A stretch of 64,000 bases of DNA from Pseudogulbenkiania subflava DSM 22618 (GTDB lineage Bacteria > Pseudomonadota > Gammaproteobacteria > Burkholderiales > Chromobacteriaceae): NCBI RefSeq assembly GCF_900177275.1, contig NZ_FXAG01000009.1, positions 92,094 through 156,093 of the forward strand. Reading direction: 5' to 3'. A program made the translations under genes and the position numbers. The notes under the pieces are model-generated. The model was not told the DNA's origin. It did no database searches and was given only the letters and a program-made list of their open reading frames with translations. Shown piece after piece: positions 46,382 to 55,494 of the stretch. Each line of letters opens with the position of its first letter. Within the stretch, counting starts at the first letter, position 1.

Positions 46382-46569
46382 CCGTCCACCTTCCCGTCCG
46401 CAAAAACCTGGTCCTTCCATGTCTCCCCCAGCCGGCATTCGATGAAATCGCGCATCATCCGGCGGATGACCTGGGAAGGGGTCATGTCTTCTTCCATGCA
46501 CAGCTGCTCGAAAGCGGCCTTCTTTTTCGGATCGACCAGGACAGACAGCCGAGAGGTTCGATTTTCCAT
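46378..46569 (-). CDS. Ribbon-helix-helix regulator (module A)
   Basis: A 63-residue RHH protein: N-terminal strand SRLSVLVDPKKKAAFEQL and helix pair EEDMTPSQVIRRMMRDFIEC, the DNA-binding strand plus MetJ/Arc-type dimer core. ATG 46569 is chosen over 46593 as the strand would start at once. An inverted repeat lies 17-35 bases upstream and is its probable operator. A close homologue is at 53328-53525. Confidence 0.86.
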   Translation of the reverse strand: MENRTSRLSVLVDPKKKAAFEQLCMEEDMTPSQVIRRMMRDFIECRLGETWKDQVFADGKVDG

Positions 46570-46585
46570 GCAAAGCCTCAAAACA

Positions 46586-46604
46586 ATTAACATCCTATGT
46601 TAAT
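46586..46604. promoter_or_regulatory. Inverted-repeat operator upstream of module A
   Basis: ATTAACAT-CCT-ATGTTAAT is a perfect 8-bp inverted repeat with 3-bp spacer, just before the RHH start codon. Autoregulation by the RHH protein is inferred. The nearby 12-bp palindrome GTGCATATGCAC (46820-46831) lies in the leader of the malic enzyme gene. Confidence 0.6.
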
Positions 46605-47030
46605 CATGTATGTGTTCACAGATCATATCATGTTCATACTATGCAAGTTAATAGCTCTTTCGCAAGGACGGTGAGCACTGCATCGCCGGGGAGGTCGACG
46701 CTTCACCCAGCGAGGATGGGCATGGGCAACACCCACATTGGTATTGGAACATGCCGCGCTTGATCTGTGCATCGAACGCGTCCACAATGCTACTTACATT
46801 ACCATTACATGATAATGTTGTGCATATGCACGGGAGAGGCATGCCATGGTCACTGACACCTAATGACTGGGCAACATCCGTCACAGAGACGGGTTGTCAG
46901 CCTTTCTTCGAACAAGATACGAGACCACTGACAGATTGGATGCCAGGGCCTTTTCTCCGGTCGATGTTGAGACGTTGCAGTTGGCAACCAACACGCCGAA
47001 ATGAGTACGCCGCCTAAGGAGTCGCTGCAA

Positions 47031-49307
47031 ATGGACGAGCAAATACGCCAAAGTGCGCTCGAGTATCATCAATACCCCACCCCAGGCAAAATTCAGGTCG
47101 CCCCCACCAAGCCGCTGGCTACTCAGCGCGACCTTGCCTTGGCGTACTCTCCTGGCGTCGCCGCCGCCTGCAATGCTGTTGTGGAGGATCCCCTTAACGT
47201 CTACAAGTACACGGCTCGTGGCAATCTGGTTGCCGTCATCTCCAACGGTACCGCCGTTCTTGGCTTGGGCAACATCGGTCCGCTGGCCGGTAAGCCGGTC
47301 ATGGAGGGCAAGGGCGTTCTGTTCAAGAAGTTCGCTGGCATCGACGTGTTCGACATTGAGTTGAATGAGAATGATCCGGATAAGTTGGTCGACATCATCT
47401 GTTCAATGGAACCGACCTTCGGTGGCATCAATCTGGAGGACATCAAGGCGCCGGAGTGCTTTTATATCGAGAGGAAGTGTCGCGAGCGCATGGGCATTCC
47501 GGTGTTCCATGACGACCAGCATGGCACCGCCATCATCACTAGCGCCGCTGTTCTTAACGGCCTACGCGTTATCAACAAGAACATTGAGGAAGTGCGCCTG
47601 GTGACATCCGGTGCCGGCGCTGCGGCGATTGCTTGCCTGGATCTGCTGGTAGCACTGGGAGTGAAGCGCGAAAACATTACTGTCTGTGATTCGAAGGGGG
47701 TGATCTTTGAAAATCGCGACGAAACGATGGATGCGTCCAAGAGGCGTTATGCAATCAAGGACAATGGCCAGCGCAAGTTGGCCGACGCGATAGTCGGTTC
47801 TGACATCTTCCTCGGCCTGTCCGGGCCCAAGTTGGTCACCCAAGACATGGTCAAGTCCATGGCCCGTGACCCCCTTATCCTGGCGCTAGCCAACCCAGAA
47901 CCGGAAATCCTGCCGCCGCTGGCAAAGGCCGCCCGGCCCGATGCCATTACCTGCACTGGCCGCTCGGATTACCCGAACCAGGTGAATAATGTCCTGTGCT
48001 TCCCCTTTATTTTCCGGGGAGCATTGGACGTCGGTGCGACCACCATCAACGAGGAAATGAAACTGGCCTGCGTGCGTGCGATCGCCGACCTCGCGATGGC
48101 AGAGCAGAACGATGTCGTGGCAACGGCTTACGGTGGCGAACAATTGTCGTTTGGCCCGGAATACCTGATACCTAAACCGTTCGATCCACGGTTGATAGTA
48201 AAGATCGCCCCGGCGGTGGCCAAGGCCGCGATGGATTCTGGTGTCGCCTCACGCCCAATCACCGATATGAATGCTTACATCGAGCAGTTGGCCCAGTTTG
48301 TCTACAAGACCAATTTGTTCATGAAGCCTGTCTTTACCGCCGCCAAACAAAACATGAAGCGCGTTGTCTTGGCTGAAGGCGAAGATGAACGGGTGTTGCA
48401 CGCCACGCAGGAGATAGTGTCGCAAGGCCTTGCCCATCCAGTCTTGATTGGTCGTCCGGCCGTGATCGGAAAGCGCATTGCCAAACTGGGATTGAAACTG
48501 GAAGTTGGAAAGGGTTTTGAAGTCGTCAATAACGAATCCGATCCACGCTTTGGTGATTACTGGAAGGATTATTATGCGCTGACCAAGCGTAAAGGCGTCA
48601 GCCAAGAGCAGGCACGTCGCCGGGTGATTGGTAACAGCACACTAATTGGTGCACTGATGGTTCACCGTGGCGAGGCTGACGCGCTGATTTGTGGCACCTA
48701 TGGCTCTTATCGCCAGCACTTTGACATCGTGGAGACCGTACTGGGCTACGCCGGCAAGGATAAAGTTGCCGCAGCGATGAATGCACTGATCCTGCCGGCC
48801 GGCAACATTTTCATTACGGACACTTATGTCAATGCTGACCCGAACGCAGAACAGTTGGCCACGATTACTGCTCTAGCAGTCGATTCAATGAAGCGGTTTG
48901 GTCTTGAACCGAAAGCTGCGTTGCTGTCTAACTCGAGCTTTGGCAGTCTGGGAACTATTTCTGCGTCTAAGATGCGTGAAGCTCTGGCGTTGATCCAAAC
49001 AGCCCTGCCTGGTTTGGAAGTCGATGGAGAAATGCAGGGAGACGCAGCTCTAGTAGAAACGATTCGTCAGCAGATCATGCCCGAGACGACGCTCAAGGGC
49101 TCGTCTAACCTCTTAATCATGCCAAACGTGGAAGCCGCAAATATTAGTTACAACCTGCTGCGGGTCTCGGCGGCCGATGGCGTGACGATCGGCCCGATTC
49201 TGATGGGCATGGCGAAGCCAGTTCATATCCTCACGCCCATTTCTTCTGTTCGCCGCATCATCAATATGGTTGCACTGGCCTGTGTTGACGCACAGCTAGT
49301 GAAATAA
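47031..49307 (+). CDS. maeB: NADP-dependent malic enzyme with phosphotransacetylase-like C-terminus (MaeB type)
   Basis: A 758-residue enzyme: malic-enzyme domain (residues about 1-430; [16 protein letters not shown](P)-binding [25 protein letters not shown]) and a C-terminal phosphate-acetyltransferase-like domain that regulates it by acetyl-CoA. It decarboxylates malate to pyruvate, yielding CO2 and NADPH. ATG 47031 has AAGGAGTCGC upstream; the earlier ATG 47001 is less likely. It is a normally chromosomal housekeeping gene, here between the two copies of the RHH-GNAT module. Confidence 0.93.
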   Translation: MDEQIRQSALEYHQYPTPGKIQVAPTKPLATQRDLALAYSPGVAAACNAVVEDPLNVYKYTARGNLVAVISNGTAVLGLGNIGPLAGKPVMEGKGVLFKKFAGIDVFDIELNENDPDKLVDIICSMEPTFGGINLEDIKAPECFYIERKCRERMGIPVFHDDQHGTAIITSAAVLNGLRVINKNIEEVRLVTSGAGAAAIACLDLLVALGVKRENITVCDSKGVIFENRDETMDASKRRYAIKDNGQRKLADAIVGSDIFLGLSGPKLVTQDMVKSMARDPLILALANPEPEILPPLAKAARPDAITCTGRSDYPNQVNNVLCFPFIFRGALDVGATTINEEMKLACVRAIADLAMAEQNDVVATAYGGEQLSFGPEYLIPKPFDPRLIVKIAPAVAKAAMDSGVASRPITDMNAYIEQLAQFVYKTNLFMKPVFTAAKQNMKRVVLAEGEDERVLHATQEIVSQGLAHPVLIGRPAVIGKRIAKLGLKLEVGKGFEVVNNESDPRFGDYWKDYYALTKRKGVSQEQARRRVIGNSTLIGALMVHRGEADALICGTYGSYRQHFDIVETVLGYAGKDKVAAAMNALILPAGNIFITDTYVNADPNAEQLATITALAVDSMKRFGLEPKAALLSNSSFGSLGTISASKMREALALIQTALPGLEVDGEMQGDAALVETIRQQIMPETTLKGSSNLLIMPNVEAANISYNLLRVSAADGVTIGPILMGMAKPVHILTPISSVRRIINMVALACVDAQLVK

Positions 49308-49351
49308 CAAGCCCAGAGGAGGAGCATATAATAAAATTCAAATAAAAATTC

Positions 49352-49387
49352 GCTGCGATAACATTTATTGAAGAATGTTGTCGCAGC
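49352..49387. terminator. Bidirectional terminator between maeB and the WGR gene
   Basis: A 14-bp stem with one G-U pair (GCTGCGATAACATT paired with AATGTTGTCGCAGC around TATTGAAG) is flanked by AAAAATTC on the left and ATTTTC on the right. It could end both convergent transcripts. Confidence 0.75.
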
Positions 49388-49431
49388 ATTTTCTCCCAAT
49401 CAATGGGGACGTATGAGTTTATCGCCGTGCC

Positions 49432-49668
49432 TTATGGGCTTGCCAAATGATACCCATCTCGCAATCTCATTCTCATAAGTGAATCTAGCCGCCTGTTTGC
49501 CGCAGCCTCGTTTTCAGCCCAGTCATAGCATTCCTCCCCGTTCAATGAGTTTTTTACTCCCCACACCCTAAAAACATACCAATCCCCAAAGAGATCCTGC
49601 TGGATCCAGGTCATGTAATATTTGGTGCCCTTCTCCCAGCGAGCTATGTTTTTTGACTTAATATACAT
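49432..49668 (-). CDS. WGR-domain small protein
   Basis: A 78-residue protein containing WIQQDLFGDWYVFRVWGV, the W-x-x-D-x-x-G...W-G-R-type core of a WGR domain, a nucleic-acid- or stress-associated fold. A C-terminal EAAANRRLDSLMRMRLRDGY helix matches the rest of the domain. It is the last gene of module B on the minus strand. Its role is unknown. Confidence 0.7.
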   Translation of the reverse strand: MYIKSKNIARWEKGTKYYMTWIQQDLFGDWYVFRVWGVKNSLNGEECYDWAENEAAANRRLDSLMRMRLRDGYHLASP

Positions 49669-49691
49669 ACAAAATAACGTTGAACTTAAAA

Positions 49692-49973
49692 TTACGCCTC
49701 AACGGCAAGGGTTTTGGCTTCATCCTTAGATAGCTTAACCTTGTGAGCATTCGCTATTTTGGTTGCCGGTATTGCCCCATGTATTAGCCAGTCGAGAAGA
49801 GCAGCAATATCACCAGAGCATTTCACAACAACCACCGATCTATCTGGTGCATGTTGTGCATCCGCCAAGATGAACCCATCATGAAAGGCTTTCCTGGCAA
49901 GAGCGTAGGGAAACCAGCATTTATCTAGCATTCCTGTTATTGTTATCTTGTAAAGCTGGGAATCGGCACTCAT
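49692..49973 (-). CDS. Acylphosphatase-like small protein (module B)
   Basis: A 93-residue protein that follows the acylphosphatase layout YKITITGMLDKCWFPYALARKAF ... VVVVKCSGDIAALLDWLIHGAIPATKIANAHKV. The anion-loop arginine is replaced (CWFPY) and the asparagine position is not kept, as in the module A homologue. It is located 51 bases downstream of the spermidine-synthase-like gene, not upstream as in module A. Confidence 0.6.
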   Translation of the reverse strand: MSADSQLYKITITGMLDKCWFPYALARKAFHDGFILADAQHAPDRSVVVVKCSGDIAALLDWLIHGAIPATKIANAHKVKLSKDEAKTLAVEA

Positions 49974-50024
49974 ACTAATCTGATAACGACCTTAATGGGT
50001 TGGACGGTATTGAGCAAAATACTA

Positions 50025-50819
50025 TTACTGCACGACGGAGAGATTGATCGACTTGTTCCGGATTATCTGTTTGGCAATATACAGGAAGCGAAGGTCATGC
50101 ATCATTTCCAGCTTCTCCGCACGCTCGATCAGGGCTTCTTCATTCAAAAACAACCCACTCCCTTTTCTGGCAAATATAACCCTATTGAAGCAATCCTCCG
50201 AAAGAACGATTGTAACAGCCCCTTCGAAAGACTTTCTGATTCGCTCAACATAGGCGCTAAATTTTGCATCCTCCCTGCAAAGATTCGCCACCATAACGCC
50301 GCCGTCTTCAAGGCATTCATAGCAGTCGTCGTAGAATGACTGACTGCTAAGCTGAGACGGAACACAACTCCCCTCGAAACCGTCGACAATCAACACATCC
50401 AGCGAACCGCTCTGATGGTGTACATAGGCCGCCCCATCCATGCAGAGCACTTCAAAGCGACTATTATTGGGCGGCACCTGAAACTTTTCACGCAACGCAA
50501 TTACATCAGGATTAATCTCGGCGATCGTGACATGGCAATCGGGAAGGTGCCGGTAACAATACTTAGGCATCGAGCCACCTCCCAGTCCGATCATGCCTAT
50601 TCGTTTTGGGGAGGCATTGAGCAGCAAAAAGCCCATCATTGTTCTTGTATAACTTAGCACCAATCGGTCTGGTTCTTTAAATGACATCTGACTCTGTATC
50701 GCACACAGGTCAAAATGCAAAGACAATGAATCATTGTGTTCAAAAACAAAAGGCGCCCCTGGTGCGCTTTGGTTTTTAATCATTGCACTAATAAAATCTT
50801 TCAGCGCGAAGTCTTTCAT
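50025..50819 (-). CDS. Spermidine-synthase-like protein (module B)
   Basis: A 264-residue paralogue of 44818-45639, alignable end to end: RIGMIGLGGGSMPKYCYRHLP, VTIAEINPDVIALREKF and LDVLIVDGFEGSCVPSQL, then YDDCYECLEDGGVMVANLCRE. The same VDG replaces the SpeE DCxD. Both copies keep ESR/Q near the start (SLHFDLCAIQSQM), which is characteristic of this subfamily. A GNAT gene lies 36 bases upstream. Confidence 0.82.
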   Translation of the reverse strand: MKDFALKDFISAMIKNQSAPGAPFVFEHNDSLSLHFDLCAIQSQMSFKEPDRLVLSYTRTMMGFLLLNASPKRIGMIGLGGGSMPKYCYRHLPDCHVTIAEINPDVIALREKFQVPPNNSRFEVLCMDGAAYVHHQSGSLDVLIVDGFEGSCVPSQLSSQSFYDDCYECLEDGGVMVANLCREDAKFSAYVERIRKSFEGAVTIVLSEDCFNRVIFARKGSGLFLNEEALIERAEKLEMMHDLRFLYIAKQIIRNKSINLSVVQ

Positions 50820-50854
50820 TTTCCTTAATCTTTCTTGCCTGGCCTACAATATTA

Positions 50855-51316
50855 TTATTGCCAGCTAGCCGGATTGTTCCACCACTTCACACGTGTGCTG
50901 ATTTCTTGACTATAAATATCAACACTATCACCTTTGTTGAATCCTTGCTGCGCCCAGAACAACTGTCCCGCAATATTATTGGCTGAGACAAAAACCTTGA
51001 CTCGTGCAACCTTTTGGTTGGCGAGTCGATCAATGGCATGCTTGACAAGTACAGCGCCGACACCCTGTCGTCGGCTCATTGGATCAATGGCCAAGTGATA
51101 TAGATACCCTGTTAAACCGTCATGGCCACACAGGATGCAGCCAATCAGCCCCCCCTGGCTAACGGCAACCCAGCTCATCCCGTGGTTACGCTTTAAAAAG
51201 CGGAGTATTGAGGCAGGGCCTTCCTGCTCCCTCAGCACCAATCCTTCGCACCGGTTCCATAAAGTCAAGCAGGCCGGGTAATCGGCGCCACACATCTCTC
51301 GTACAACAACGTCCAT
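50855..51316 (-). CDS. GNAT-family N-acetyltransferase (module B)
   Basis: A 153-residue GNAT protein from ATG 51316. VAVSQGGLIGCILCGHDGLTGYLYHLAIDPMSRRQGVGAVLV has the canonical R-R-Q-G-V-G-A acetyl-CoA loop, in contrast to the degenerate loop of module A. The CGHDGxxGYLYHL segment is shared between both. It is divergent from the second SulP gene across an AT-rich control region; the longer frame to 51388 is not favoured. Confidence 0.85.
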   Translation of the reverse strand: MDVVVREMCGADYPACLTLWNRCEGLVLREQEGPASILRFLKRNHGMSWVAVSQGGLIGCILCGHDGLTGYLYHLAIDPMSRRQGVGAVLVKHAIDRLANQKVARVKVFVSANNIAGQLFWAQQGFNKGDSVDIYSQEISTRVKWWNNPASWQ

Positions 51317-51581
51317 TTGTGTCCTCTTCCGCCAACTAGAACGTTCGCCTTCAGAACCAAACGGCCGCAATGTCGGCCGAACAAGCATCTTACCCAGCGA
51401 GTCGACTCGGCATGGGGGACATCAGTAGATCCTCCTGTGCCGCAGGAGCGCCTCCGCTTTGGCTCGAAGACGTATCTACATGCTGGCAGTGCATTTTGTT
51501 ATAATTGTATTATAATACTGTATGTGTTTAAAATACATAGCATGCACATGACTAAGTGTGACAAAACTGTTGCGGGGCAGG
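51317..51581. other. AT-rich divergent control region
   Basis: This region between the GNAT gene and the second SulP contains a very AT-rich centre (about 51495-51540) with several partial inverted repeats such as TATAATTGTATTATA. The promoters for both directions should lie here. GTG 51558 is an alternative start for the SulP gene. Confidence 0.4.
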
Positions 51582-53321
51582 ATGATTACAATTCTTGAAG
51601 CCAAACGGGCGGGGCAATTCGGGCGGGGCAAGTTATTGCCCAACATCATTGCCGGCGTCATCGTCGGCGTGGTGGCGCTCCCGCTCGCAATGGCCTTTGC
51701 GATCGCTTCCGGCGCCCGTCCTGAACAGGGGCTCTACACCGCCATCATCGGCGGCTTTATGGTGTCTGCATTAGGGGGCAGCCGGGTTCAAATCGCAGGT
51801 CCTACCGGTGCATTTATTGCCATCTTGTCGGGCGTGACGGCAAGGTATGGCATCGATGGACTGCAGATTGCAACGTTGATGGCCGGGCTGATGCTGGTGC
51901 TGATGGGGATGGCCAAGCTAGGTGGAGTGATTAAATTCATACCCGCCCCCGTAATCGTCGGGTTTACCACGGGGATCGGAGTCATTATTTGGGTTGGACA
52001 GTGGCGTGACTTTTTGGGCCTGCCAAAGATTTCTGGCGACCATTTCCACGAGAAGCTTTGGCAGTTACTACTGGCGCTGCCGCATCTGCATATTGCCACG
52101 ACTGGGGTAGCCCTTTTCAGCCTGCTGCTGGTGATGTTCTCCTCCCGAATCCGTGGCTTGCAACGTGTTCCCGGGCCGCTGGTGGCCATGGTGGCGGCCA
52201 CTTTTTTGCAGTCGATCTTTCACTTTAAAGGCGTTGCAACGATTGGAAGCGCCTTTGACGGCATACCACAAGGTTTGCCAAATTTTTCCTTTCCCTCCGT
52301 GACACCCGAACGCGTCATTGAGTTGATGGGGCCTGCGTTTACCATTGCCATGCTGGGGGCGATCGAGTCGCTCCTCTCCGCCGTAGTTGCAGATGGGATG
52401 ACAGGGGTTAGGCACGACTCGAACCAGGAGCTGATTGGCCAAGGACTGGCCAACATCGTAGCCCCCCTGTTTGGCGGTTTTGCGGCAACCGGAGCCATCG
52501 CACGGACAGCCACTAACATCCGCAATGGTGGTACGAGCCCCTTGGCGGGCATCACCCACACGCTGACCCTGGCGCTGATTGTCCTGTTCTTTGCACCCAT
52601 GGCTGCCAACATCCCACTTGCATCTCTTGCTGCCATCCTCTTTGTGGTCGCTTACAACATGAGCGAACTGAAGCACTTCACCCATATCGTTAAGCGTGCC
52701 CCTCGGGCGGATGTGGTGATCCTGCTGATTACTTTCCTGCTAACCGTGTTCACGGACCTGGTGGTCGCTGTTAACATCGGCGTAATACTGGCAATCCTGC
52801 AGTTCTTGCGTCGAATGGCGGCGGCGGTAGAAGTACAACAGATGGGGGAAGAGAAGCTTAAAAGAGAACTGCTCGATCAAGGATTGACCAACTTACCGGC
52901 CGGAGTTTTGGTCTACGAAATTGACGGGCCGTTCTTTTTTGGGGCTGTAGAAAACTTTGAACGAGCCCTACTGCAAACTCACACCGACCCTCGCATCTTG
53001 ATCTTGCGGCTACGTAGGGTGCCTTTTATGGACATCACGGGCTTGCAAACTCTCGATGAAGTGATTGGCAAGCTGAAGAAGCGGCATGTACGCGTCATGA
53101 TATGCGAAGCCAACCATAGAGTCAGAGCCAAGCTTTGGAAAGTCGGCATCCTGGAGTTCATCAAACCCGAAGATTATGCCGACGAATTTTCAACATTACT
53201 GAAACATGCAAGTACGATAGCCCTGTTCGGGGACTCACTATCCTGTCACGTTCATTTGAGTGAGCATGCAGCAAACGTCCTCAAGGTCAGCAGCAGATAC
53301 CTCCGTTCTGATCGAGAGTAG
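51582..53321 (+). CDS. SulP-family anion transporter with STAS domain (second copy)
   Basis: A 579-residue transporter with about 11 membrane segments: LPNIIAGVIVGVVALPLAMAFAIASG, GGSRVQIAGPTGAFIAIL and AIESLLSAVVADGMTGVRHDSN match SulP signatures. A longer C-terminal STAS domain contains RVPFMDITGLQTLDEV, typical of STAS with the phosphorylatable-type site. It is only distantly like the SulP at 25684. ATG 51582 or GTG 51558 may be the start. It ends 7 bases from the convergent RHH gene. Confidence 0.9.
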   Translation: MITILEAKRAGQFGRGKLLPNIIAGVIVGVVALPLAMAFAIASGARPEQGLYTAIIGGFMVSALGGSRVQIAGPTGAFIAILSGVTARYGIDGLQIATLMAGLMLVLMGMAKLGGVIKFIPAPVIVGFTTGIGVIIWVGQWRDFLGLPKISGDHFHEKLWQLLLALPHLHIATTGVALFSLLLVMFSSRIRGLQRVPGPLVAMVAATFLQSIFHFKGVATIGSAFDGIPQGLPNFSFPSVTPERVIELMGPAFTIAMLGAIESLLSAVVADGMTGVRHDSNQELIGQGLANIVAPLFGGFAATGAIARTATNIRNGGTSPLAGITHTLTLALIVLFFAPMAANIPLASLAAILFVVAYNMSELKHFTHIVKRAPRADVVILLITFLLTVFTDLVVAVNIGVILAILQFLRRMAAAVEVQQMGEEKLKRELLDQGLTNLPAGVLVYEIDGPFFFGAVENFERALLQTHTDPRILILRLRRVPFMDITGLQTLDEVIGKLKKRHVRVMICEANHRVRAKLWKVGILEFIKPEDYADEFSTLLKHASTIALFGDSLSCHVHLSEHAANVLKVSSRYLRSDRE

Positions 53322-53327
53322 CTTGCG

Positions 53328-53525
53328 TCACTTCGACTCAATCAACTTATTGGCATTGTAACGACTCTTGGTTGCGTATTCGACTTGATGCTGTTCGAGA
53401 TAGTTACGAATCAGCTGGCGAACAACCTGAGACGGCGTAAGATCTTGTGCTGCACAGAGTTCTTCGAAGGCTTTCTTCTTGACCGGATCAATGAGCACCG
53501 TCAGGCGAGCAGTCTTGGTTTCCAT
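53328..53525 (-). CDS. Ribbon-helix-helix regulator (module B)
   Basis: A 65-residue RHH protein closely similar to that of module A (TARLTVLIDPVKKKAFEEL, DLTPSQVVRQLIRNYLEQ). It has a positively charged tail (ATKSRYNANKLIESK). It is separated from the rest of module B by the SulP gene, with which it converges. An inverted repeat occurs 31-43 bases upstream of its ATG. Confidence 0.86.
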   Translation of the reverse strand: METKTARLTVLIDPVKKKAFEELCAAQDLTPSQVVRQLIRNYLEQHQVEYATKSRYNANKLIESK

Positions 53526-53555
53526 GTTGGGATAAGGTTCCTAGTTCGAAATATA

Positions 53556-53568
53556 CACATTATATGTG
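53556..53568. promoter_or_regulatory. Short inverted repeat before the RHH gene of module B
   Basis: CACAT-TAT-ATGTG is a perfect inverted repeat 31 bases upstream of the RHH start. It differs from the module A repeat, so the two regulators may bind different DNA. Confidence 0.45.
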
Positions 53569-53689
53569 CATCTAGAACACATTTCAGCTTTGAATTGCAG
53601 GGGAAGGTACGCCTTGAAAGCATTGGAAGTTGAAGTTCCCAGGTAGGAATCCTTACAGGAATCCGGGCAGTCCACAGTGCTAACCGGTT

Positions 53690-54372
53690 GGACGATCACG
53701 TCCGCCGAGGCGTGGCCAGAGGCCACAAAGGCACGGACCTGCGGGCTAAACGAGGTGGCGAGCCGCATACAGAAGGCCCGGTCACGCTGGTTGAGCAGGG
53801 CAAACAGCCATTAGGCGGGATAGCCACGATCCAGCACTAACAAGTCGTCGCGGTTCATGCTGTCCAATTGTTCGACCAGCATCTCGCGCTACCCTTTGGC
53901 GTCGGCGGCGATGTCGGCGCGCCGCATCAGGCCGGTTGCGGTGTCGCATAAACCGGCGCCGCGTGCCAGGCTGTAGACCCCGTTGGGGTGGTGATAGCAG
54001 TTGAACCCCTTCTCCTCCGAGCGCGTATCGGGGTGAGTTGCGGGGAGTTTCAGGGTGGTGGAATCGGCCGCCAGGAAGCGGTCGCCGTGCCATCGAGCGT
54101 GGGTTGGCACCTCGGCCACGATCTGTTGGTTGAGTTCGGTAAACGCGGAGGCGTTCAGCCACTTGCGTGCCATCCGCCCATCTGGAAGGGAGGCATTGGC
54201 GAAGAACTGATCCAGTTCGACCTGGAGGGAGCGCATCAAAGTAGCCAACAGGACGCCGACCACTCGTTCGAAGGTGAAAATGCTGCGCCGGGTGAAATCG
54301 ACTGCCTTGTGCCGGTGGCGCTGGATGACACTATTTGAAATAACTCCATTACCGATTCCAAGAGGGCGCATT
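53690..54372 (-). pseudogene. IS4-family transposase remnant
   Basis: Minus-strand segments in more than one frame match the IS4 transposase at 29647-30789: [62 protein letters not shown], then RLATSF. Relative to that copy, eight codons are missing between two A-R repeats (DDAFRMARK against K alone), consistent with slippage. The C-terminal third with the YREK motif is absent. Its right end lies 3 bases before fabH. Confidence 0.83.
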
Positions 54373-54375
54373 GTT

Positions 54376-55335
54376 ATGTTTGCTTGCATCACCGGGGTAG
54401 GTAGTTATCTACCAGGGCAACCCGTAAGTAATTATTCACTTATTCGACGAGGTATCGATACTACTGACGAGTGGATCGTCTCTCGAACGGGTATAAAGTC
54501 ACGTCACCTAGCAGAGATAGGCTGTACATCTAGTGACCTGGCACTAGAGGCAAGCCATCGAGCGTTGCTCTCGGCAGGAATTCATTCTGGAGAACTTGAC
54601 CTGATCATTCTTGCGACCTCGACGCCAGATTTTATCTTCCCAAGTACCGCCTGCCTACTACAGGCAAAACTTGGTAATCATGGAGCTATGGCTTTCGATG
54701 TTCAGGCTGTATGCAGTGGCTTTGTTTACGCTTTAAGCATCGCGGAAAAATTTATTCGTTCTGGCAGTCATAAAAAAGTTCTAGTGGTAGGTGCCGAAGT
54801 ATTTTCACGGACTCTAGACTGGGAGGATCGTGCTACATGCGTACTATTTGGTGATGGTGCCGGCGCGGTTGTTCTCGAAGCTTCCGAGAATCCAGGCATT
54901 ATTGCTACTGCGTCACATGCTGATGGCTCGTATCATAAAATATTATCAGCCCCAGGCAATGTCAGCAATGGAAAAATTATCGGTGATCCATTTTTGCGCA
55001 TGGATGGGCCAGCTGTATTCAAGTTTGCGGTCAACGCATTAGCCGACGTGGCTATTGAGTGTCTTGAAATGGCAGGACTTTCATCAATTGACGTTGACTG
55101 GCTAATTCCTCACCAAGCGAATACCAGAATTATTGAATCGACAGCAAAGAAACTCGGGCTTCCAATGGAGAATGTCATTGTGACAGTTGATCGTCATGGT
55201 AATACATCCTCTGCATCCATACCCTTAGCTCTTGATGTAGCGGTTCGTGATGGGCGCATTCAGCGAGGACAGAAAGTCATGTTTGTTGGTGTTGGCGGAG
55301 GTTTCACTTGGGGAGCTGTATTGCTTGAGTTTTAA
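54376..55335 (+). CDS. fabH: 3-oxoacyl-ACP synthase III (KAS III) paralogue
   Basis: A 319-residue KAS III enzyme that starts fatty-acid chains by condensing acetyl-CoA with malonyl-ACP. The catalytic triad is visible as C113 ([13 protein letters not shown]), His in IPHQANTRI, and Asn in RHGNTSSAS. The N-terminal ITGVGSYLP and RTGI segments are normal. ATG 54376 lies inside the tail of the IS4 remnant; an upstream ATG in frame belongs to IS sequence. The gene stands alone, not within a fab operon, and has lower GC than the mer regions. Confidence 0.92.
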   Translation: MFACITGVGSYLPGQPVSNYSLIRRGIDTTDEWIVSRTGIKSRHLAEIGCTSSDLALEASHRALLSAGIHSGELDLIILATSTPDFIFPSTACLLQAKLGNHGAMAFDVQAVCSGFVYALSIAEKFIRSGSHKKVLVVGAEVFSRTLDWEDRATCVLFGDGAGAVVLEASENPGIIATASHADGSYHKILSAPGNVSNGKIIGDPFLRMDGPAVFKFAVNALADVAIECLEMAGLSSIDVDWLIPHQANTRIIESTAKKLGLPMENVIVTVDRHGNTSSASIPLALDVAVRDGRIQRGQKVMFVGVGGGFTWGAVLLEF

Positions 55336-55494
55336 TGGTTTATCGATTAGTGAAAGCGTTCAAAATTCCAGAGATTTTGACTGGCAAGATCGTCAATTTT
55401 TGCTAAGTCATTGAGAGCCTCATTAATCGCAAGAGAAAATATTTTTCAGAGTTTTCTATGAATATCACTTATCTTACCCTGATTGGAGAATAAA

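Noticed and set aside
45932..46569. Calling the RHH-GNAT pair a plain TacAT toxin-antitoxin system
   Set aside because: Order and overlap fit, but four further overlapping genes follow, the acetyl-CoA loop of this GNAT is degenerate, and the RHH protein could simply be the operon regulator.
46648..47017. Short open frames on both strands between the RHH gene and maeB
   Set aside because: Low-complexity, cysteine-rich shadows without ribosome sites; the region looks like leader and promoter sequence with palindromes.
55483..55494. Upstream TTG at 55483 as the fabF start
   Set aside because: The GGAG ribosome site lies after it at 55485-55488, and family members begin just before R-R-V-V-I-T-G, matching TTG 55495.
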